The notes under the pieces: model-generated | Database searches by the model: none | Told to the model about the DNA's origin: nothing | What the model saw: the letters and a program-made list of their open reading frames with translations, nothing else | Assembly: GCF_014931375.1 (NCBI RefSeq) | Contig: NZ_CP063117.1 | Span: 558,001 to 622,000, forward strand | DNA: 64,000 nucleotides | From: Haemophilus parainfluenzae | GTDB lineage: Bacteria; Pseudomonadota; Gammaproteobacteria; Enterobacterales; Pasteurellaceae | Reading direction: 5' to 3' | In this document: piece after piece, positions 1 to 9,070 of the stretch | Layout of the letters: each line of letters starts with the position of its first letter | Numbering within the stretch: the first letter of the stretch is position 1 | Position numbers and translations under genes: made by a program

Positions 1-339
1 ACTATCACTGCGTTACAAACATTACTATCATTAATGACAATCAGCCCATCATTAAATAAACAATTCAATGTGCTGGTGGATCTAGCGGTAGTAACAAACG
101 TTATTCCATACTTGCTCTCAATGGCTGCACTTGCTGTATTGTTGAAAACTGAAAATGTTCCTCAACAAAAATACAAAAAAACTGTTCTTGTTGCCTTTAT
201 TGGTTCAGTCTATAGTATCTATGCGCTTTATGCTGCGGGTGAACAAGCGATGTTATACGGTTCAATTGTGACCTTTATCGGTTGGACATTGTATGGTTTT
301 GTTTCTTACAAATTTGACCTTAAAAAATCTCAAGCTTAA
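1..339 (+). CDS. potE: Putrescine:ornithine antiporter PotE, C-terminal part (cut by window edge)
   Basis: The reading frame is open from base 1, so this is the last 112 residues of a gene that starts outside the window. The peptide matches the end of enterobacterial PotE: NVIPYLLSMAAL, then YSIYALYAAGEQAMLYGS, then GWTLYGFVS near the C terminus. PotE is an inner-membrane amino acid/polyamine antiporter of the APC family that exchanges putrescine for ornithine, usually encoded beside the ornithine decarboxylase gene speF. Two hydrophobic membrane segments are visible. An in-frame ATG at 34 is internal and not the true start. A strong hairpin follows the stop. Confidence 0.9.
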   Translation, partial: TITALQTLLSLMTISPSLNKQFNVLVDLAVVTNVIPYLLSMAALAVLLKTENVPQQKYKKTVLVAFIGSVYSIYALYAAGEQAMLYGSIVTFIGWTLYGFVSYKFDLKKSQA

Positions 340-348
340 TTAAAAAAG

Positions 349-378
349 AAAAGCCTACATCTTCATGTAGGCCTTTTG
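349..378 (+). terminator. Rho-independent terminator after potE
   Basis: A perfect 8-bp stem, GCCTACAT (353-360) with ATGTAGGC (365-372), closes a CTTC tetraloop and is followed by CTTTTGA. It lies just after the potE stop codon. Confidence 0.85.
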
Positions 379-401
379 AGTAGTAATAAGCTTAAAGTAT
401 A

Positions 402-443
402 AAAGAGCGGTTGAAAATTTAATTGTTTTCAACCGCTCTTTTT
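402..443 (-). terminator. Inverted-repeat terminator after rseC
   Basis: AAAGAGCGGTTGAAAA (402-417) pairs with TTTTCAACCGCTCTTT (426-441), giving a 16-bp stem with A and T tracts on each side. It contains AAGAGCGGT, a one-base variant of the uptake signal AAGTGCGGT. It sits just downstream of the leftward rseC gene and could work in both directions. Confidence 0.8.
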
Positions 444-445
444 AT

Positions 446-886
446 TTAGGACAACACTCTCAACAAAACAGGCTGAAATTCCGTTTGTTGGCCGAGTTTG
501 TGGGTATATCGTTTAACCATCACAAAGGAAAGAGCGGTCAACATAAAGATTAAAATCGCACGGATGAGCTCATTTTCACTGATATAGCTAGAAAGTAATG
601 TTGCAACTAATAGAGTGAAAAGTGGCACGATATACATTAACAGTGCGGAGAAAAGCATGGATTTTTCTTCTAGACCGATTTCTACCATTTGGCCTGTGCG
701 CAGTGGCGTGATGGTTTCTAATGTGAAGATATGTTCGCCTCGTTTTCCGTTAAGCTCAGAAAGGGAAGCTGTTCCACAGGCTTCTCTAGCCGAACAAGCT
801 CCACAGGCGCTTTGTGATTGACATTTCACTTTAGCAAGACCCGTTTCTGCATCATAGCTCATCACTACTGCACTTTCTTTTAGCAT
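446..886 (-). CDS. rseC: RseC/MucC family sigma-E modulator, inner membrane
   Basis: This 146-residue protein has the RseC/MucC layout. A short N-terminal domain carries four clustered cysteines (C22, C28, C31, C37), and two membrane helices follow at about 77-99 and 107-124. In enterobacteria RseC is a minor positive modulator of sigma-E and has been linked to redox/Fe-S maturation of SoxR. Here it is not in the rpoE operon, which lies at 25-27 kb. It is the last gene of a leftward rseC-rsmJ-trmA group and its start overlaps the end of rsmJ by 7 bases. The family assignment is firm; its activity in this organism is inferred. Confidence 0.88.
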   Translation of the reverse strand: MLKESAVVMSYDAETGLAKVKCQSQSACGACSAREACGTASLSELNGKRGEHIFTLETITPLRTGQMVEIGLEEKSMLFSALLMYIVPLFTLLVATLLSSYISENELIRAILIFMLTALSFVMVKRYTHKLGQQTEFQPVLLRVLS

Positions 887-1647
887 TGTGCTTCTCCCAT
901 ATAAATATCAAAGCGGTGGTTTTTGGTTTCACGACTAACATGGGGTGCTTTTTGCGCTAAAAATTCCGCATAATCAGGACGTTTTACCACCACACGTTTA
1001 CGGGCTAATTGTAACGCAGGTGTCAAGAGCTCATCGGCATCTAAATCGGCACCAACCAAATGTTGGAATACACGCATTTCTTTTTTAACTAGGGCTGATT
1101 TTTGTTTGTGCGGATACATTGGATCCAAATACACCACATCGGCACTCTCGGTTTGTGGATTGAGTTCGGCAATATGATGAACATCTAGCAATTGCATATT
1201 TTGTTGCATCATTTCGCCTATTTCTACATCCTGATAAGCGCGGTTGAGCCCATCCTGTAATAATAAATACACCACAGGATGGCGCTCTACTAAGCGCACT
1301 TGGCAACCAATAGAAGCTAAAACAAAGGCATCTCGACCAAGTCCGGCTGTAGCATCAATTACGCTAGGTAATTCAGCACCCTTAATGCCTACAGCTTTGG
1401 CAACAGCTTCGCCACGTCCACCGCCGAATTTACGACGATGGGCCATTGCACCAGCTACGAAATCTACAAACACATCGCCCAATTTAGGCTCATCGAGTTT
1501 ACGCAAGGCAAGATGGGTTTCAGTTCGCACCAATGCAAGCGGACTTTCAGTACAATGCTCGATACCAAGAGGGGAACAAAGTGCGGTCAATTCTGACAAT
1601 GTTCCTGCTTCGGCAAGCAGTTGAATTTTTATTTTCTCACCAGCCAT
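880..1647 (-). CDS. rsmJ: 16S rRNA (guanine-1516-N2)-methyltransferase RsmJ
   Basis: RsmJ (formerly YhiQ) adds a methyl group from S-adenosylmethionine to N2 of G1516 in 16S rRNA. The 255-residue protein shows the SAM-binding motif [11 protein letters not shown] at 97-107 and the catalytic-loop motif [10 protein letters not shown] at 171-180, both typical of this family. Its length fits the E. coli protein (250). Its start codon overlaps the end of trmA by 19 bases and its end overlaps rseC, suggesting translational coupling of two RNA-methylation genes with rseC. Confidence 0.93.
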   Translation of the reverse strand: MAGEKIKIQLLAEAGTLSELTALCSPLGIEHCTESPLALVRTETHLALRKLDEPKLGDVFVDFVAGAMAHRRKFGGGRGEAVAKAVGIKGAELPSVIDATAGLGRDAFVLASIGCQVRLVERHPVVYLLLQDGLNRAYQDVEIGEMMQQNMQLLDVHHIAELNPQTESADVVYLDPMYPHKQKSALVKKEMRVFQHLVGADLDADELLTPALQLARKRVVVKRPDYAEFLAQKAPHVSRETKNHRFDIYMGEAQC

Positions 1648-2720
1648 ACGCCGCTTTCCATATGATCCGTGTAAGGGAATTGGTCAAACAGTGCCGCTTT
1701 TTCAATGCGGTAGGTTTGGCTTAGGGTCTGTAAGTTCTCGCAAAGCGTATGTGGATTACAGGAAATATACAAAATACGATCGTAATTCTGCACCAGTTTT
1801 ACCGTGTCAGGGTCAAGCCCTGCTCGTGGTGGGTCAACAAAAATCGTATTGCATTGATAGGCTTTTAAATCAATGCCTTTTAAGCGATTAAACTCACGTA
1901 CGCCATTCATGGCTTGGGTAAACTCTTCTGCGGACATACGGATAATTTGTAGATTATCTATACCATTTTCCGCAATATTAAATTGTGCGGCAGCCACGGA
2001 TGGCTTGGCGATTTCGGTAGCAAGCACTTTACGGAAATTTTGTGCAAGGGCGATGGAGAAATTGCCATTACCACAGTACAGCTCTAATAAATCCCCTTGC
2101 GAACCTTGTGTGCAATTAATCGCCCACTCCAACATTTTGCAATTCACCGCTGCATTAGGCTGGGTAAAGCTGTTTTCCACTTGGCGATAAACATAATTGC
2201 GTCCTTTTACCGGTAACACTTCATCGACAAAATCCTGCTCTAAACAGATTTTTTGTTTACTCGCACGACCAATCAACTGCACATCAAAACCAAGTTGTTG
2301 TAATGCTTCTTTTAAGCGTGTAGCAGCGCTTTGCCATTCTTCTGTGAGTTGCTTGTGGTAAAGCAGGCTTACAATAATCTTATTGCTGAGCGTGCTCAAA
2401 TAATCAATTTGAAACAGTTTTTTATGAAGCACTTCCTGCGTTTTTAACAACGGTAATAAGGCTTTCATCATGCGATTGATCAGTTCGCTGGCAATCGGGA
2501 ACTCATCCACTCGATAGCGCTGCAAGGTGCTTTGATCAAACATAATGTGATAAAAATCGCCTTTATCATGCCAAATACGAAATTCTGCACGCATCCGATA
2601 ATGGCTGGTTGGCGAATCAAACACGGCTATTTCTGGGGCGTTAAAAGGCTGCAAAAGTGCGGTCAGTTTTTCAGTCTTTTTTTGCAGGAGTTCGGTATAT
2701 TGGGAAATGGGTAGTTGCAT
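1629..2720 (-). CDS. trmA: tRNA (uracil-54-C5)-methyltransferase TrmA
   Basis: TrmA makes 5-methyluridine (ribothymidine) at position 54 of tRNA and, in E. coli, also methylates tmRNA and one 16S position. Landmarks in the 363 residues are the SAM loop [11 protein letters not shown] (212-222), [10 protein letters not shown] (294-303), the catalytic nucleophile C321 in YISCNP, and the general base E355 in DHMESG. These match E. coli C324 and E358. The length equals the family norm, and the ATG start is the only good one. It is the first gene of the trmA-rsmJ-rseC group. Confidence 0.96.
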   Translation of the reverse strand: MQLPISQYTELLQKKTEKLTALLQPFNAPEIAVFDSPTSHYRMRAEFRIWHDKGDFYHIMFDQSTLQRYRVDEFPIASELINRMMKALLPLLKTQEVLHKKLFQIDYLSTLSNKIIVSLLYHKQLTEEWQSAATRLKEALQQLGFDVQLIGRASKQKICLEQDFVDEVLPVKGRNYVYRQVENSFTQPNAAVNCKMLEWAINCTQGSQGDLLELYCGNGNFSIALAQNFRKVLATEIAKPSVAAAQFNIAENGIDNLQIIRMSAEEFTQAMNGVREFNRLKGIDLKAYQCNTIFVDPPRAGLDPDTVKLVQNYDRILYISCNPHTLCENLQTLSQTYRIEKAALFDQFPYTDHMESGVWLVRK

Positions 2721-2787
2721 TGATGTTTACGTTTGAATGATAAATATCCCATAGCCCTTGGCAAGCATGGGGATTGAGTAAAAAAGC

Positions 2788-2813
2788 AAAAGGCAAGCTT
2801 CTGCCTGCCTTTT
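2788..2813 (-). terminator. Terminator after maoP
   Basis: AAAAGGCA (2788-2795) pairs with TGCCTTTT (2806-2813). Read leftward from maoP, the stem ends in a T-rich stretch. It separates maoP from trmA. Confidence 0.65.
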
Positions 2814-2821
2814 AAAATGTA

Positions 2822-3157
2822 TTATTCGCCAGAATAATCTTCGCCGCCAGAAGCCGCTTCGCTCACATCACCTGATAAGGTGTAAACACGTTTTGTTGTG
2901 TTAATGCGAGTACGATATTTATTCCAGGTTTTTTCGAAGAAAGTTTCCGGTGCACGTTCACCACGGCAAAAAGCAACAAATTCTTTTTCTTCTTTTGTCG
3001 CTGGCTTGCGCTCGCTTGAATCTAATGCTTTAAACGCTTGACCATATTGCTCTAATACTTGGGATTCTTTGATTGTATAATCACCGTGACGGGAAAATCC
3101 GCGTGGGTAGTTTTTGTCGTCAAAAAAACGACGAGTAACACTGAAACTAGCAGCCAT
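2822..3157 (-). CDS. maoP: MaoP (YifE) family macrodomain-Ori protein
   Basis: The 111-residue product closely resembles E. coli YifE/MaoP, sharing an early block around FDDKNYPRGFSRHGDYTIKE, a middle block EEKEFVAFCRGERAPET and the LSGD...EDYS tail. In E. coli MaoP works with the maoS site to organise the Ori macrodomain of the chromosome. I chose the ATG ending at 3157, giving MAASFSV, because it aligns with the E. coli N terminus and has GAGAG at good distance; an ATG two codons earlier (3163) is also in frame. Whether a maoS-like site exists here was not determined. Confidence 0.88.
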   Translation of the reverse strand: MAASFSVTRRFFDDKNYPRGFSRHGDYTIKESQVLEQYGQAFKALDSSERKPATKEEKEFVAFCRGERAPETFFEKTWNKYRTRINTTKRVYTLSGDVSEAASGGEDYSGE

Positions 3158-3210
3158 AATCATCTCTCTTCTTTATATTTAAAAACGGCAGGCATTAAAC
3201 CAATTTTTTT

Positions 3211-3816
3211 TTATTTTTGCAATAAACCTTTCACGGTTTCTACATAATCTTTGACGAAATCATCGTAATTTAAGCCTTCAGGGTTTACACGATATTTGCC
3301 ATTGACATAGAAATCAGGTACGCCATGTACTTTAAACTGCTCAGCTGCATTCACTTGTTTATTCACTAAACCGTTTACAGCAAAGCTGTTGATGTTGTTA
3401 TCAAATTGTTCAGCAGTCACACCGTTATCAATGAAGATTTTACGAATATCGTCCATTGAGCTTAATTTATCTTGTTGTGCGGCTTCAAATAAAGGCGCTT
3501 TCACTTTGCTTTCTGCACCAAGTGCCATCGCTAATGCCCATGCACGAGTGAGGTTTTCAGATTGACGACCTAAGAAGTTAACGTGATATTGTTTAAATTC
3601 AGTGCCTTTTGGTAAGCTTTCTGCAACTTGTTTTGGAATGTGGTATTCCATTTCAAAGGCATAGCAATGCGGGCAGTAGAAAGAGAAAAATTCAATCACT
3701 TCAGGCTGTGCAGAAGCGGTTTGACCCACTTGAACGTATTGTTTACCTTCTTCTAGATTAGCTGCGAATGCGTTAAATGAAAATAAAGCACCGAGTAAAA
3801 ATAAAACTTTTTTCAT
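3211..3816 (-). CDS. dsbA: Periplasmic thiol:disulfide oxidase DsbA
   Basis: DsbA introduces disulfide bonds into exported proteins and is reoxidised by DsbB. The 201-residue precursor has a signal peptide ending about residue 18-19 (FSFNAFAA), the active-site motif C48-P-H-C51 and the cis-proline loop HGVPDF. Both the thioredoxin fold and the inserted helical domain fit the normal length. It follows yihD by 9 bases on the same strand, the same neighbourhood as in E. coli and H. influenzae (where it is called por), so the two are probably co-transcribed. Confidence 0.96.
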   Translation of the reverse strand: MKKVLFLLGALFSFNAFAANLEEGKQYVQVGQTASAQPEVIEFFSFYCPHCYAFEMEYHIPKQVAESLPKGTEFKQYHVNFLGRQSENLTRAWALAMALGAESKVKAPLFEAAQQDKLSSMDDIRKIFIDNGVTAEQFDNNINSFAVNGLVNKQVNAAEQFKVHGVPDFYVNGKYRVNPEGLNYDDFVKDYVETVKGLLQK

Positions 3817-3825
3817 TTGTTTTCC

Positions 3826-4092
3826 TTATTTAATAATTCCGCGCGCTTTTAACAATGCGGTTTTAAAATCTTCTTCATAATCTTTTTTGATACCAGGAAT
3901 TGGCTCAAGTTTATCTGTGCCGTGCATTTTTAAATGATAAATAATCACTTCATCAGATAATTCTGCTACGGGTTTATCAAAACCTGCTTCATCAGCAATT
4001 TTTTGCAAAATTTGTAACAAGCTCAGATCTGGGTCTTTAGACCAGTAAGGTTGTAAAAGTTCCAAAACTTCATTTAAACGCTTACATTTCAT
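3826..4092 (-). CDS. yihD: YihD family protein (DUF1040)
   Basis: This is an 88-residue soluble protein of the YihD family, whose biochemical role is not established. It matches the family along its whole length, including the N-terminal [17 protein letters not shown] and the central [19 protein letters not shown]. It is the first gene of a likely two-gene unit with dsbA and diverges from mobA across a 66-base intergenic region. That arrangement parallels mobA-yihD-dsbA in E. coli. Confidence 0.88.
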   Translation of the reverse strand: MKCKRLNEVLELLQPYWSKDPDLSLLQILQKIADEAGFDKPVAELSDEVIIYHLKMHGTDKLEPIPGIKKDYEEDFKTALLKARGIIK

Positions 4093-4158
4093 TGCTATTT
4101 CCTTTTAAATGGAGAAAAATAAGGCTAGATCATACTTCAAATAAGGCAATAAGAAAAC

Positions 4159-4725
4159 ATGGAATACACAATAAGTGCGGTTATTTTAGCGGGTGGAAAA
4201 GCACGGAGGATGAATGGGGCGGATAAAGGCTTGCAGCTTTTACAAAATAAACCATTAATTAGCCATGTGATTGAGCGCTTACAACCTCAAGTGATTGATA
4301 TTTCAATTAATGCTAATCGCCACCATACGGAATATGCACAATGGGGTTTTCCCGTATTTTCAGATGAATTGCCTGATTTTCAGGGGCCGTTGAGCGGTAT
4401 ATTAACAGCACTTGAACAAGCTAAAACAGATTTTGTACTTTTTGTGCCTTGTGATAGCCCGTATTTTCCACAAAACTTATTAGAAAAATTAAAAAGTGCG
4501 GTTAAAAATGACCACACTTTAATGGCTTATGCAAAAGATATGGAGCGTGAACACCCGACATTTTGTTTGATGTCCGTTCAGCTTAAAGATAAGTTACGAG
4601 CTTATTTAAACGAAGGCGAACGTCGTTTATTACAATTTATGAACAAAAATGGCGCAGTTGCTGTCCAATTTGACGAACAAGAAGGGCGATTTGTAAATTT
4701 TAATACCTTAGAAGATTTACAATAA
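4159..4725 (+). CDS. mobA: Molybdenum cofactor guanylyltransferase MobA
   Basis: MobA transfers GMP from GTP to molybdopterin to make the guanine-dinucleotide cofactor used by DMSO reductase-family enzymes. The 188-residue protein begins with the nucleotidyltransferase signature LAGGKARRMNGADKGL (11-26) and carries VPCDSPYF in the metal-binding region. Its length is normal (E. coli 194). MobB lies over 20 kb away, so the mobAB pairing seen in E. coli is broken. Two uptake signals lie within the gene. Confidence 0.95.
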   Translation: MEYTISAVILAGGKARRMNGADKGLQLLQNKPLISHVIERLQPQVIDISINANRHHTEYAQWGFPVFSDELPDFQGPLSGILTALEQAKTDFVLFVPCDSPYFPQNLLEKLKSAVKNDHTLMAYAKDMEREHPTFCLMSVQLKDKLRAYLNEGERRLLQFMNKNGAVAVQFDEQEGRFVNFNTLEDLQ

Positions 4726-4806
4726 ATTATTTGTTTAACCTTGAATTTTGTAAAAAATTCTCCATTATTGCAGTGTTTACTTTCTATTTTATTGAGGAAC
4801 TTTATT

Positions 4807-5655
4807 ATGATGCGAATCCTTTTATTTTTAGCCACTAACTTTGCTGTGATGCTTGTGTTAGGGATTATTTTAAATGTGACCGGTATTGCAGGAAATAGTA
4901 CAGGTGGCATTTTAATTATGGCAATGCTTTTTGGTTTTGCTGGATCATTGATTTCATTATTCTTATCAAAAACCATGGCATTGCGCTCTGTGGGGGCTGA
5001 AGTAATTACCGAACCTCGTAATCAAGCGGAGCGTTGGTTAGTAGAAACTGTACGCCGTCAAGCGCAACAAGCAGGTATTCCAATGCCAGATGTGGCGATT
5101 TACCATTCTAATGATGCGAATGCTTTTGCTACAGGTGCGACTAAAAACAATTCTTTAGTGGCGATTAGTACAGGCTTATTAAACTCCATGACGGAAGAAG
5201 AAGCTGAAGCAGTATTGGCTCATGAGGTCTCACACATCGCGAACGGTGATATGGTGACCATGACTTTATTGCAGGGCGTATTGAATACCTTCGTGATTTT
5301 CTTATCTCGCGTGATCGCCAATGTGGTAGCAAGTTCTCGTAATGGCGATGAAGAAAGCCGTAGTTCAGGCATTTATTTCTTGGTTTCAATGGTGTTAGAA
5401 ATTGTATTTGGTATTTTAGCGAGCATTATCGCGATGTGGTTCTCGCGCTATCGTGAATATCGTGCAGATGCAGGTTCTGCACAGCTTGTTGGAAAAGAAA
5501 AAATGATTGCGGCATTGCAACGTTTACAACAAATTCATGAGCCGCAAGAGATGGAAGGTTCACTTAATGCTTTTATGATTAACGGCAAACGTAGCGAACT
5601 CTTTATGAGCCATCCTCCGCTTGAAAAACGTATCGAAGCATTACGTAGTTTATAA
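4807..5655 (+). CDS. htpX: Membrane zinc metalloprotease HtpX
   Basis: HtpX is an M48 zinc protease of the inner membrane that helps FtsH remove damaged membrane proteins. From the ATG at 4807 the protein has 282 residues. It shows two N-terminal membrane helices, the zinc site H139-E-x-x-H143, a further hydrophobic region near 190-213, and the third ligand E218 in REYRAD. The frame is open upstream to a TTG at 4741, but 4807 is preferred: GAGG sits nine bases before it and MMRIL aligns with E. coli HtpX. A strong terminator follows. Confidence 0.96.
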   Translation: MMRILLFLATNFAVMLVLGIILNVTGIAGNSTGGILIMAMLFGFAGSLISLFLSKTMALRSVGAEVITEPRNQAERWLVETVRRQAQQAGIPMPDVAIYHSNDANAFATGATKNNSLVAISTGLLNSMTEEEAEAVLAHEVSHIANGDMVTMTLLQGVLNTFVIFLSRVIANVVASSRNGDEESRSSGIYFLVSMVLEIVFGILASIIAMWFSRYREYRADAGSAQLVGKEKMIAALQRLQQIHEPQEMEGSLNAFMINGKRSELFMSHPPLEKRIEALRSL

Positions 5656-5670
5656 AAGATAAAAAATAAA

Positions 5671-5698
5671 GGGCTAAATGTAATATTTAGCCCTTTTT
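5671..5698. terminator. Bidirectional terminator between htpX and pepD
   Basis: A perfect 9-bp stem, GGGCTAAAT (5671-5679) with ATTTAGCCC (5685-5693), is followed by five Ts and preceded by an A-rich tract, so it can end transcription of both convergent genes. Confidence 0.9.
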
Positions 5699-5707
5699 AT
5701 TTGTAGA

Positions 5708-7156
5708 TTATTTAATATCCGCTAAGACTTTAGTGAGTAATTCCCAGTAAGTTTGTACTGTTGAAATTTGGACTTTTTCATCTGGCGAATGCGCATTACG
5801 AATAGTTGGCCCCACAGAAATCATATCAATATTTGGATAATGTTCTTTCAATAAGCCACATTCAAGCCCCGCGTGAATCACTTTAATCTCAGGCTCTTTG
5901 CCAAGCACTTCTGCATAATGTTTTTTCATTAAGGCTAAAATTGCAGTGTCGTTTACCGGTTTCCAACCAGGGTAAGAACCTGAGAATTCAACTGTTGCAC
6001 CAGTGAGTTCAGCGAGTGAAGTTAAGGTTTCTTCTACATACTCTTTACCACTTTCAATAAGCGAACGAATAAGAATCGTACCTTTGATTTTGTCTTCAAG
6101 AGTTTTTAATACACCAATGCTCAATGAGCTTTCCACGACATTTTTGATTACATCACTGTTGCGGATCACGCCATTTGGTAAGACGTTCAGCAAATTAATC
6201 ACTTTTTGAGTGCTTTCAAGCGTGAAGGTTTGTTTTGGATTTTCAACTTGCTCAAAGGTTAATGTTAAGTTCGGCTCAGCGATAGCAAGCTCTTCTTTCA
6301 ATAAAATTTCAAAATTTTTGACCGCACTTTTTACGCTTTCTACATCATGATTGAAGCAAATGGTTGCAGCCGCTTCACGTGGAATCGCATTACGAATTGA
6401 GCCACCACGAATTTCTGCAAGGGCAAAGTGCGGTTGATTTTGTGTAAGTTTTGCTAATAAGCGTGCTAATACTTTAATTGCATTCGCACGTGTGGTGTGA
6501 ATATCACAACCAGAGTGACCGCCTCGTAAACCTTTTAAGTTAATTTGCAAAGTGTGGTTGAATGAATTGGTTTCACGGTGAACAGGTAGCTCAACATTAG
6601 CATTCACACCACCAGCACAACCAATATAAATTTCACCGATTTCTTCGGTATCGGTATTAATTAAGATTTCTGATTTTAACCAGTTACGACGAAGGTGTAC
6701 GGCACCATCCATGCCGGTTTCTTCAGTCATGGTGAGTAACACTTCAAGTGGTGGGTGTGCAATATCGGTACTTTCTAATACCGCTAAGGTCGAGGCTAAA
6801 CCAATACCGTTATCCGCGCCAAGTGTCGTACCTTTTGCTTTTACCCAATCCCCATCAATATAAGGGCGAATAGGGTCTTGGGTAAAATTATGCGGATTGC
6901 CTTCATTGGCTTGTGGCACCATATCTAAATGTGCCTGTAAGACAACAGGTTGGCTGTTTTCCATCCCGGCTGTAGCCGGTTTACGAATTAATACATTGCC
7001 GGTCTCATCACGTTCTGCAAAGAATTGTTTTTCTTTCGCCCAGTTGACAATAAAAGTGGCGAGTGCATCTTCGTGATGAGAAGGATGTGGAATCGCACAA
7101 ATTTGATCAAACCATTTCCAAAGTAATTGCGGTTGTAATGTGGTAATTTCTGACAT
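5708..7156 (-). CDS. pepD: Cytosol non-specific dipeptidase PepD (aminoacyl-histidine dipeptidase)
   Basis: PepD is an M20-family di-zinc dipeptidase (carnosinase-like) that splits Xaa-His and many other dipeptides in the cytoplasm. The 482-residue protein shows the expected metal-site motifs: QAHLDMVP (H76, D78), TLGADNGIG (D115) and TEETGMDGA (E145/E146). Its length is within three residues of the E. coli enzyme. It is monocistronic, diverges from gpt across about 110 bases, and ends at a terminator shared with htpX. Confidence 0.96.
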   Translation of the reverse strand: MSEITTLQPQLLWKWFDQICAIPHPSHHEDALATFIVNWAKEKQFFAERDETGNVLIRKPATAGMENSQPVVLQAHLDMVPQANEGNPHNFTQDPIRPYIDGDWVKAKGTTLGADNGIGLASTLAVLESTDIAHPPLEVLLTMTEETGMDGAVHLRRNWLKSEILINTDTEEIGEIYIGCAGGVNANVELPVHRETNSFNHTLQINLKGLRGGHSGCDIHTTRANAIKVLARLLAKLTQNQPHFALAEIRGGSIRNAIPREAAATICFNHDVESVKSAVKNFEILLKEELAIAEPNLTLTFEQVENPKQTFTLESTQKVINLLNVLPNGVIRNSDVIKNVVESSLSIGVLKTLEDKIKGTILIRSLIESGKEYVEETLTSLAELTGATVEFSGSYPGWKPVNDTAILALMKKHYAEVLGKEPEIKVIHAGLECGLLKEHYPNIDMISVGPTIRNAHSPDEKVQISTVQTYWELLTKVLADIK

Positions 7157-7267
7157 AATGAACTCCTTTTTTCATTAAAATTTTTGCGGAAATCATAGCA
7201 TAAAACGCCAATTCAGGTTAAAATTCTGCAATTTTTTTATTTAGCGACAAAGTTTAAGGTATTTGTT

Positions 7268-7726
7268 ATGAGCGAAAAATATGTTGTGACTTGGGATATG
7301 TTCCAAATGCATGCCCGCAAATTAGCGGAACGTTTACTTCCTGCCACTCAGTGGAAAGGTATCATCGCAGTAAGTCGTGGTGGTTTATTCCCAGCAGCGG
7401 TACTTGCTCGCGAATTAAATATTCGTTTCGTAGAAACCGTGTGTATTGCGAGTTACGATCACGATGAACAAGGTGCATTAAAAGTATTACACCGAGCAGA
7501 TGGTGATGGTGAAGGTATGATCGTGGTAGACGATTTGGTAGATACCGGCAACACTGCTCGTGCAATTCGTGAAATGTATCCGAAAGCAAAATTTGTCACA
7601 GTATTCGCAAAACCAGCAGGTGCTGAGTTAGTGGATGATTACGTGATTGATATTCCACAAAATACTTGGATTGAACAACCTTGGGATTTAGGTTTAACTT
7701 TTGTGCCACCATTAGCAAGAAAATAA
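7268..7726 (+). CDS. gpt: Xanthine (guanine) phosphoribosyltransferase
   Basis: Gpt salvages xanthine, guanine and, less well, hypoxanthine to nucleotides using PRPP, at the inner face of the membrane. The 152-residue protein has the type I phosphoribosyltransferase loop [13 protein letters not shown] at 84-96 and the early pyrophosphate-binding [17 protein letters not shown] (34-50). Its size matches E. coli Gpt (152). It is a single-gene unit with a good start (AAGGTATTTGTTATG) and a hairpin downstream. Confidence 0.96.
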   Translation: MSEKYVVTWDMFQMHARKLAERLLPATQWKGIIAVSRGGLFPAAVLARELNIRFVETVCIASYDHDEQGALKVLHRADGDGEGMIVVDDLVDTGNTARAIREMYPKAKFVTVFAKPAGAELVDDYVIDIPQNTWIEQPWDLGLTFVPPLARK

Positions 7727-7750
7727 TAAAACCTAAATATAAAATTTTGT

Positions 7751-7779
7751 TACGCCGGTGCTTTTATAGTTCCGGCGTA
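7751..7779 (+). terminator. Hairpin after gpt
   Basis: TACGCCGG (7751-7758) pairs perfectly with CCGGCGTA (7772-7779) around a T-rich loop. No clear T tract follows, so it may be a weak or Rho-assisted terminator. Confidence 0.55.
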
Positions 7780-7805
7780 ATAATTATGACCAATTTATTT
7801 TGATT

Positions 7806-9035
7806 ATGAATAATATGGACGCACAAAAAGCGCTAGAGCGATCTTACGTTTCCTCACTTGAAAATAAAGAATATGATGAAGCAGTCAAGCTGGCTGAAAC
7901 GCTTTGCTTACTTGATCCTAATAATCCCGAATACTCTCATAAAATTGCTTATGTTTATTTGCAACAATTAAAATGGGAAGAGGCAATTGAGGCAGAATTA
8001 AAAACATTAAAAATAGATGCGCAATATATTCCGGCTTTAGATTTATTGGCACATGCTTATGGTGCACTAGATGATTGGGAGCGCTCAGGTTTTTATGGTA
8101 GTTTAGCCCTTGAGTTGAAAGATAAAGCTATTCCCGTTCCAACACAGGAAATGGTTCCTGCGTCTGCGCCTAAAAATGGTAAGCGAATTATCGCATTTTC
8201 TTTATTTGGTAATAACTCCAAATATATTGAGCCGGCTGTATTAAATACGCAAGTTTCTCCGATGTTATTCCCAGGTTGGGTATGCCGTTTTTATGTAGAT
8301 GATTCAGTTTCTCCTGAAGCGATTCAACGATTAAAAAATAATGGTGCGGAAGTAGTTTATGTCACTTCACCTGTGAATAAATGGCCTGGTGCAATGTGGC
8401 GTTTTCTTGCAATTAATGATCCCGAAGCTGAGTATGTGATCTTCCGTGATGCTGACTCAGTAGTTTCTCACCGAGAAGCAGAAGCCGTGGCCGAATGGAT
8501 TGAAAGTGGTCATTCATTCCATACAATGCGTGATTCTGGCTCCCATACCGCACTTATTTTAGCGGGGATGTGGGGGGCTAAAGCTGGTGCGGTGCCAGAT
8601 ATGGAAGCAAGAATTCAATGTTTTGTTGATAAGGGATATGACTCTCGCCATTTTGCCGATCAGGATTTCCTTGCTGAAGACTTGTGGGGTTATATTCGCC
8701 AAGATGTATTTTCGCATGATAGAGTATTTAACTTCTGTAATGCAAAACCTTTCCCTGGGGAGTTTTACCCTCATTACCAAATTGCGCATTGCGAAGGGGC
8801 AAGCAGTTTTGATGCGAAAACCTCTTTTGAAGAAGGAAGCAAAGTCAGATGGACGTTATATTCAAAAATATCGCCTATGGTGAATGTCGATTATTCCTTT
8901 ATTCGTGTGCCTGAATTTAAAGTTTGCAGCTATGAAACTATCGTAGAGAATGGTCGATTTGAAGCATCAATACCAAGACGTTATGGATTCGCTTTTAAAG
9001 AAGGCTTAGCTAGAATAGATATTAAAAAAGCCTAA
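7806..9035 (+). CDS. TPR protein with a glycosyltransferase-like domain (putative)
   Basis: I cannot name this 409-residue protein. Residues about 1-105 look like two or three tetratricopeptide units (for example EYDEAVKLAETLCLLDPNN and KWEEAIEAELKTLKIDAQY). The rest resembles nucleotide-sugar glycosyltransferases: a RIIAFSLFGNN strand, then YVIFRDADSVVSHREA containing a DxD-like metal site, then HTMRDSGSH and an aromatic, Asp-rich stretch (HFADQDFLAEDLWG). There is no signal peptide or membrane segment. The start is uncertain (TTG 7800, ATG 7806, ATG 7815) because no clear ribosome-binding site is present. It ends 35 bases before dnaE. A role in surface glycan or protein glycosylation is inference. 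Confidence 0.6.
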   Translation: MNNMDAQKALERSYVSSLENKEYDEAVKLAETLCLLDPNNPEYSHKIAYVYLQQLKWEEAIEAELKTLKIDAQYIPALDLLAHAYGALDDWERSGFYGSLALELKDKAIPVPTQEMVPASAPKNGKRIIAFSLFGNNSKYIEPAVLNTQVSPMLFPGWVCRFYVDDSVSPEAIQRLKNNGAEVVYVTSPVNKWPGAMWRFLAINDPEAEYVIFRDADSVVSHREAEAVAEWIESGHSFHTMRDSGSHTALILAGMWGAKAGAVPDMEARIQCFVDKGYDSRHFADQDFLAEDLWGYIRQDVFSHDRVFNFCNAKPFPGEFYPHYQIAHCEGASSFDAKTSFEEGSKVRWTLYSKISPMVNVDYSFIRVPEFKVCSYETIVENGRFEASIPRRYGFAFKEGLARIDIKKA

Positions 9036-9070
9036 GTTATCTGTTTTAACTATCAACATAAGGATTATTC

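Noticed and set aside
4790..4830. GGAACTT near the htpX start as a sigma-E promoter
   Set aside because: No TCTGA/TCAGA-like element lies about 16 bases downstream and the motif overlaps the htpX ribosome-binding site.
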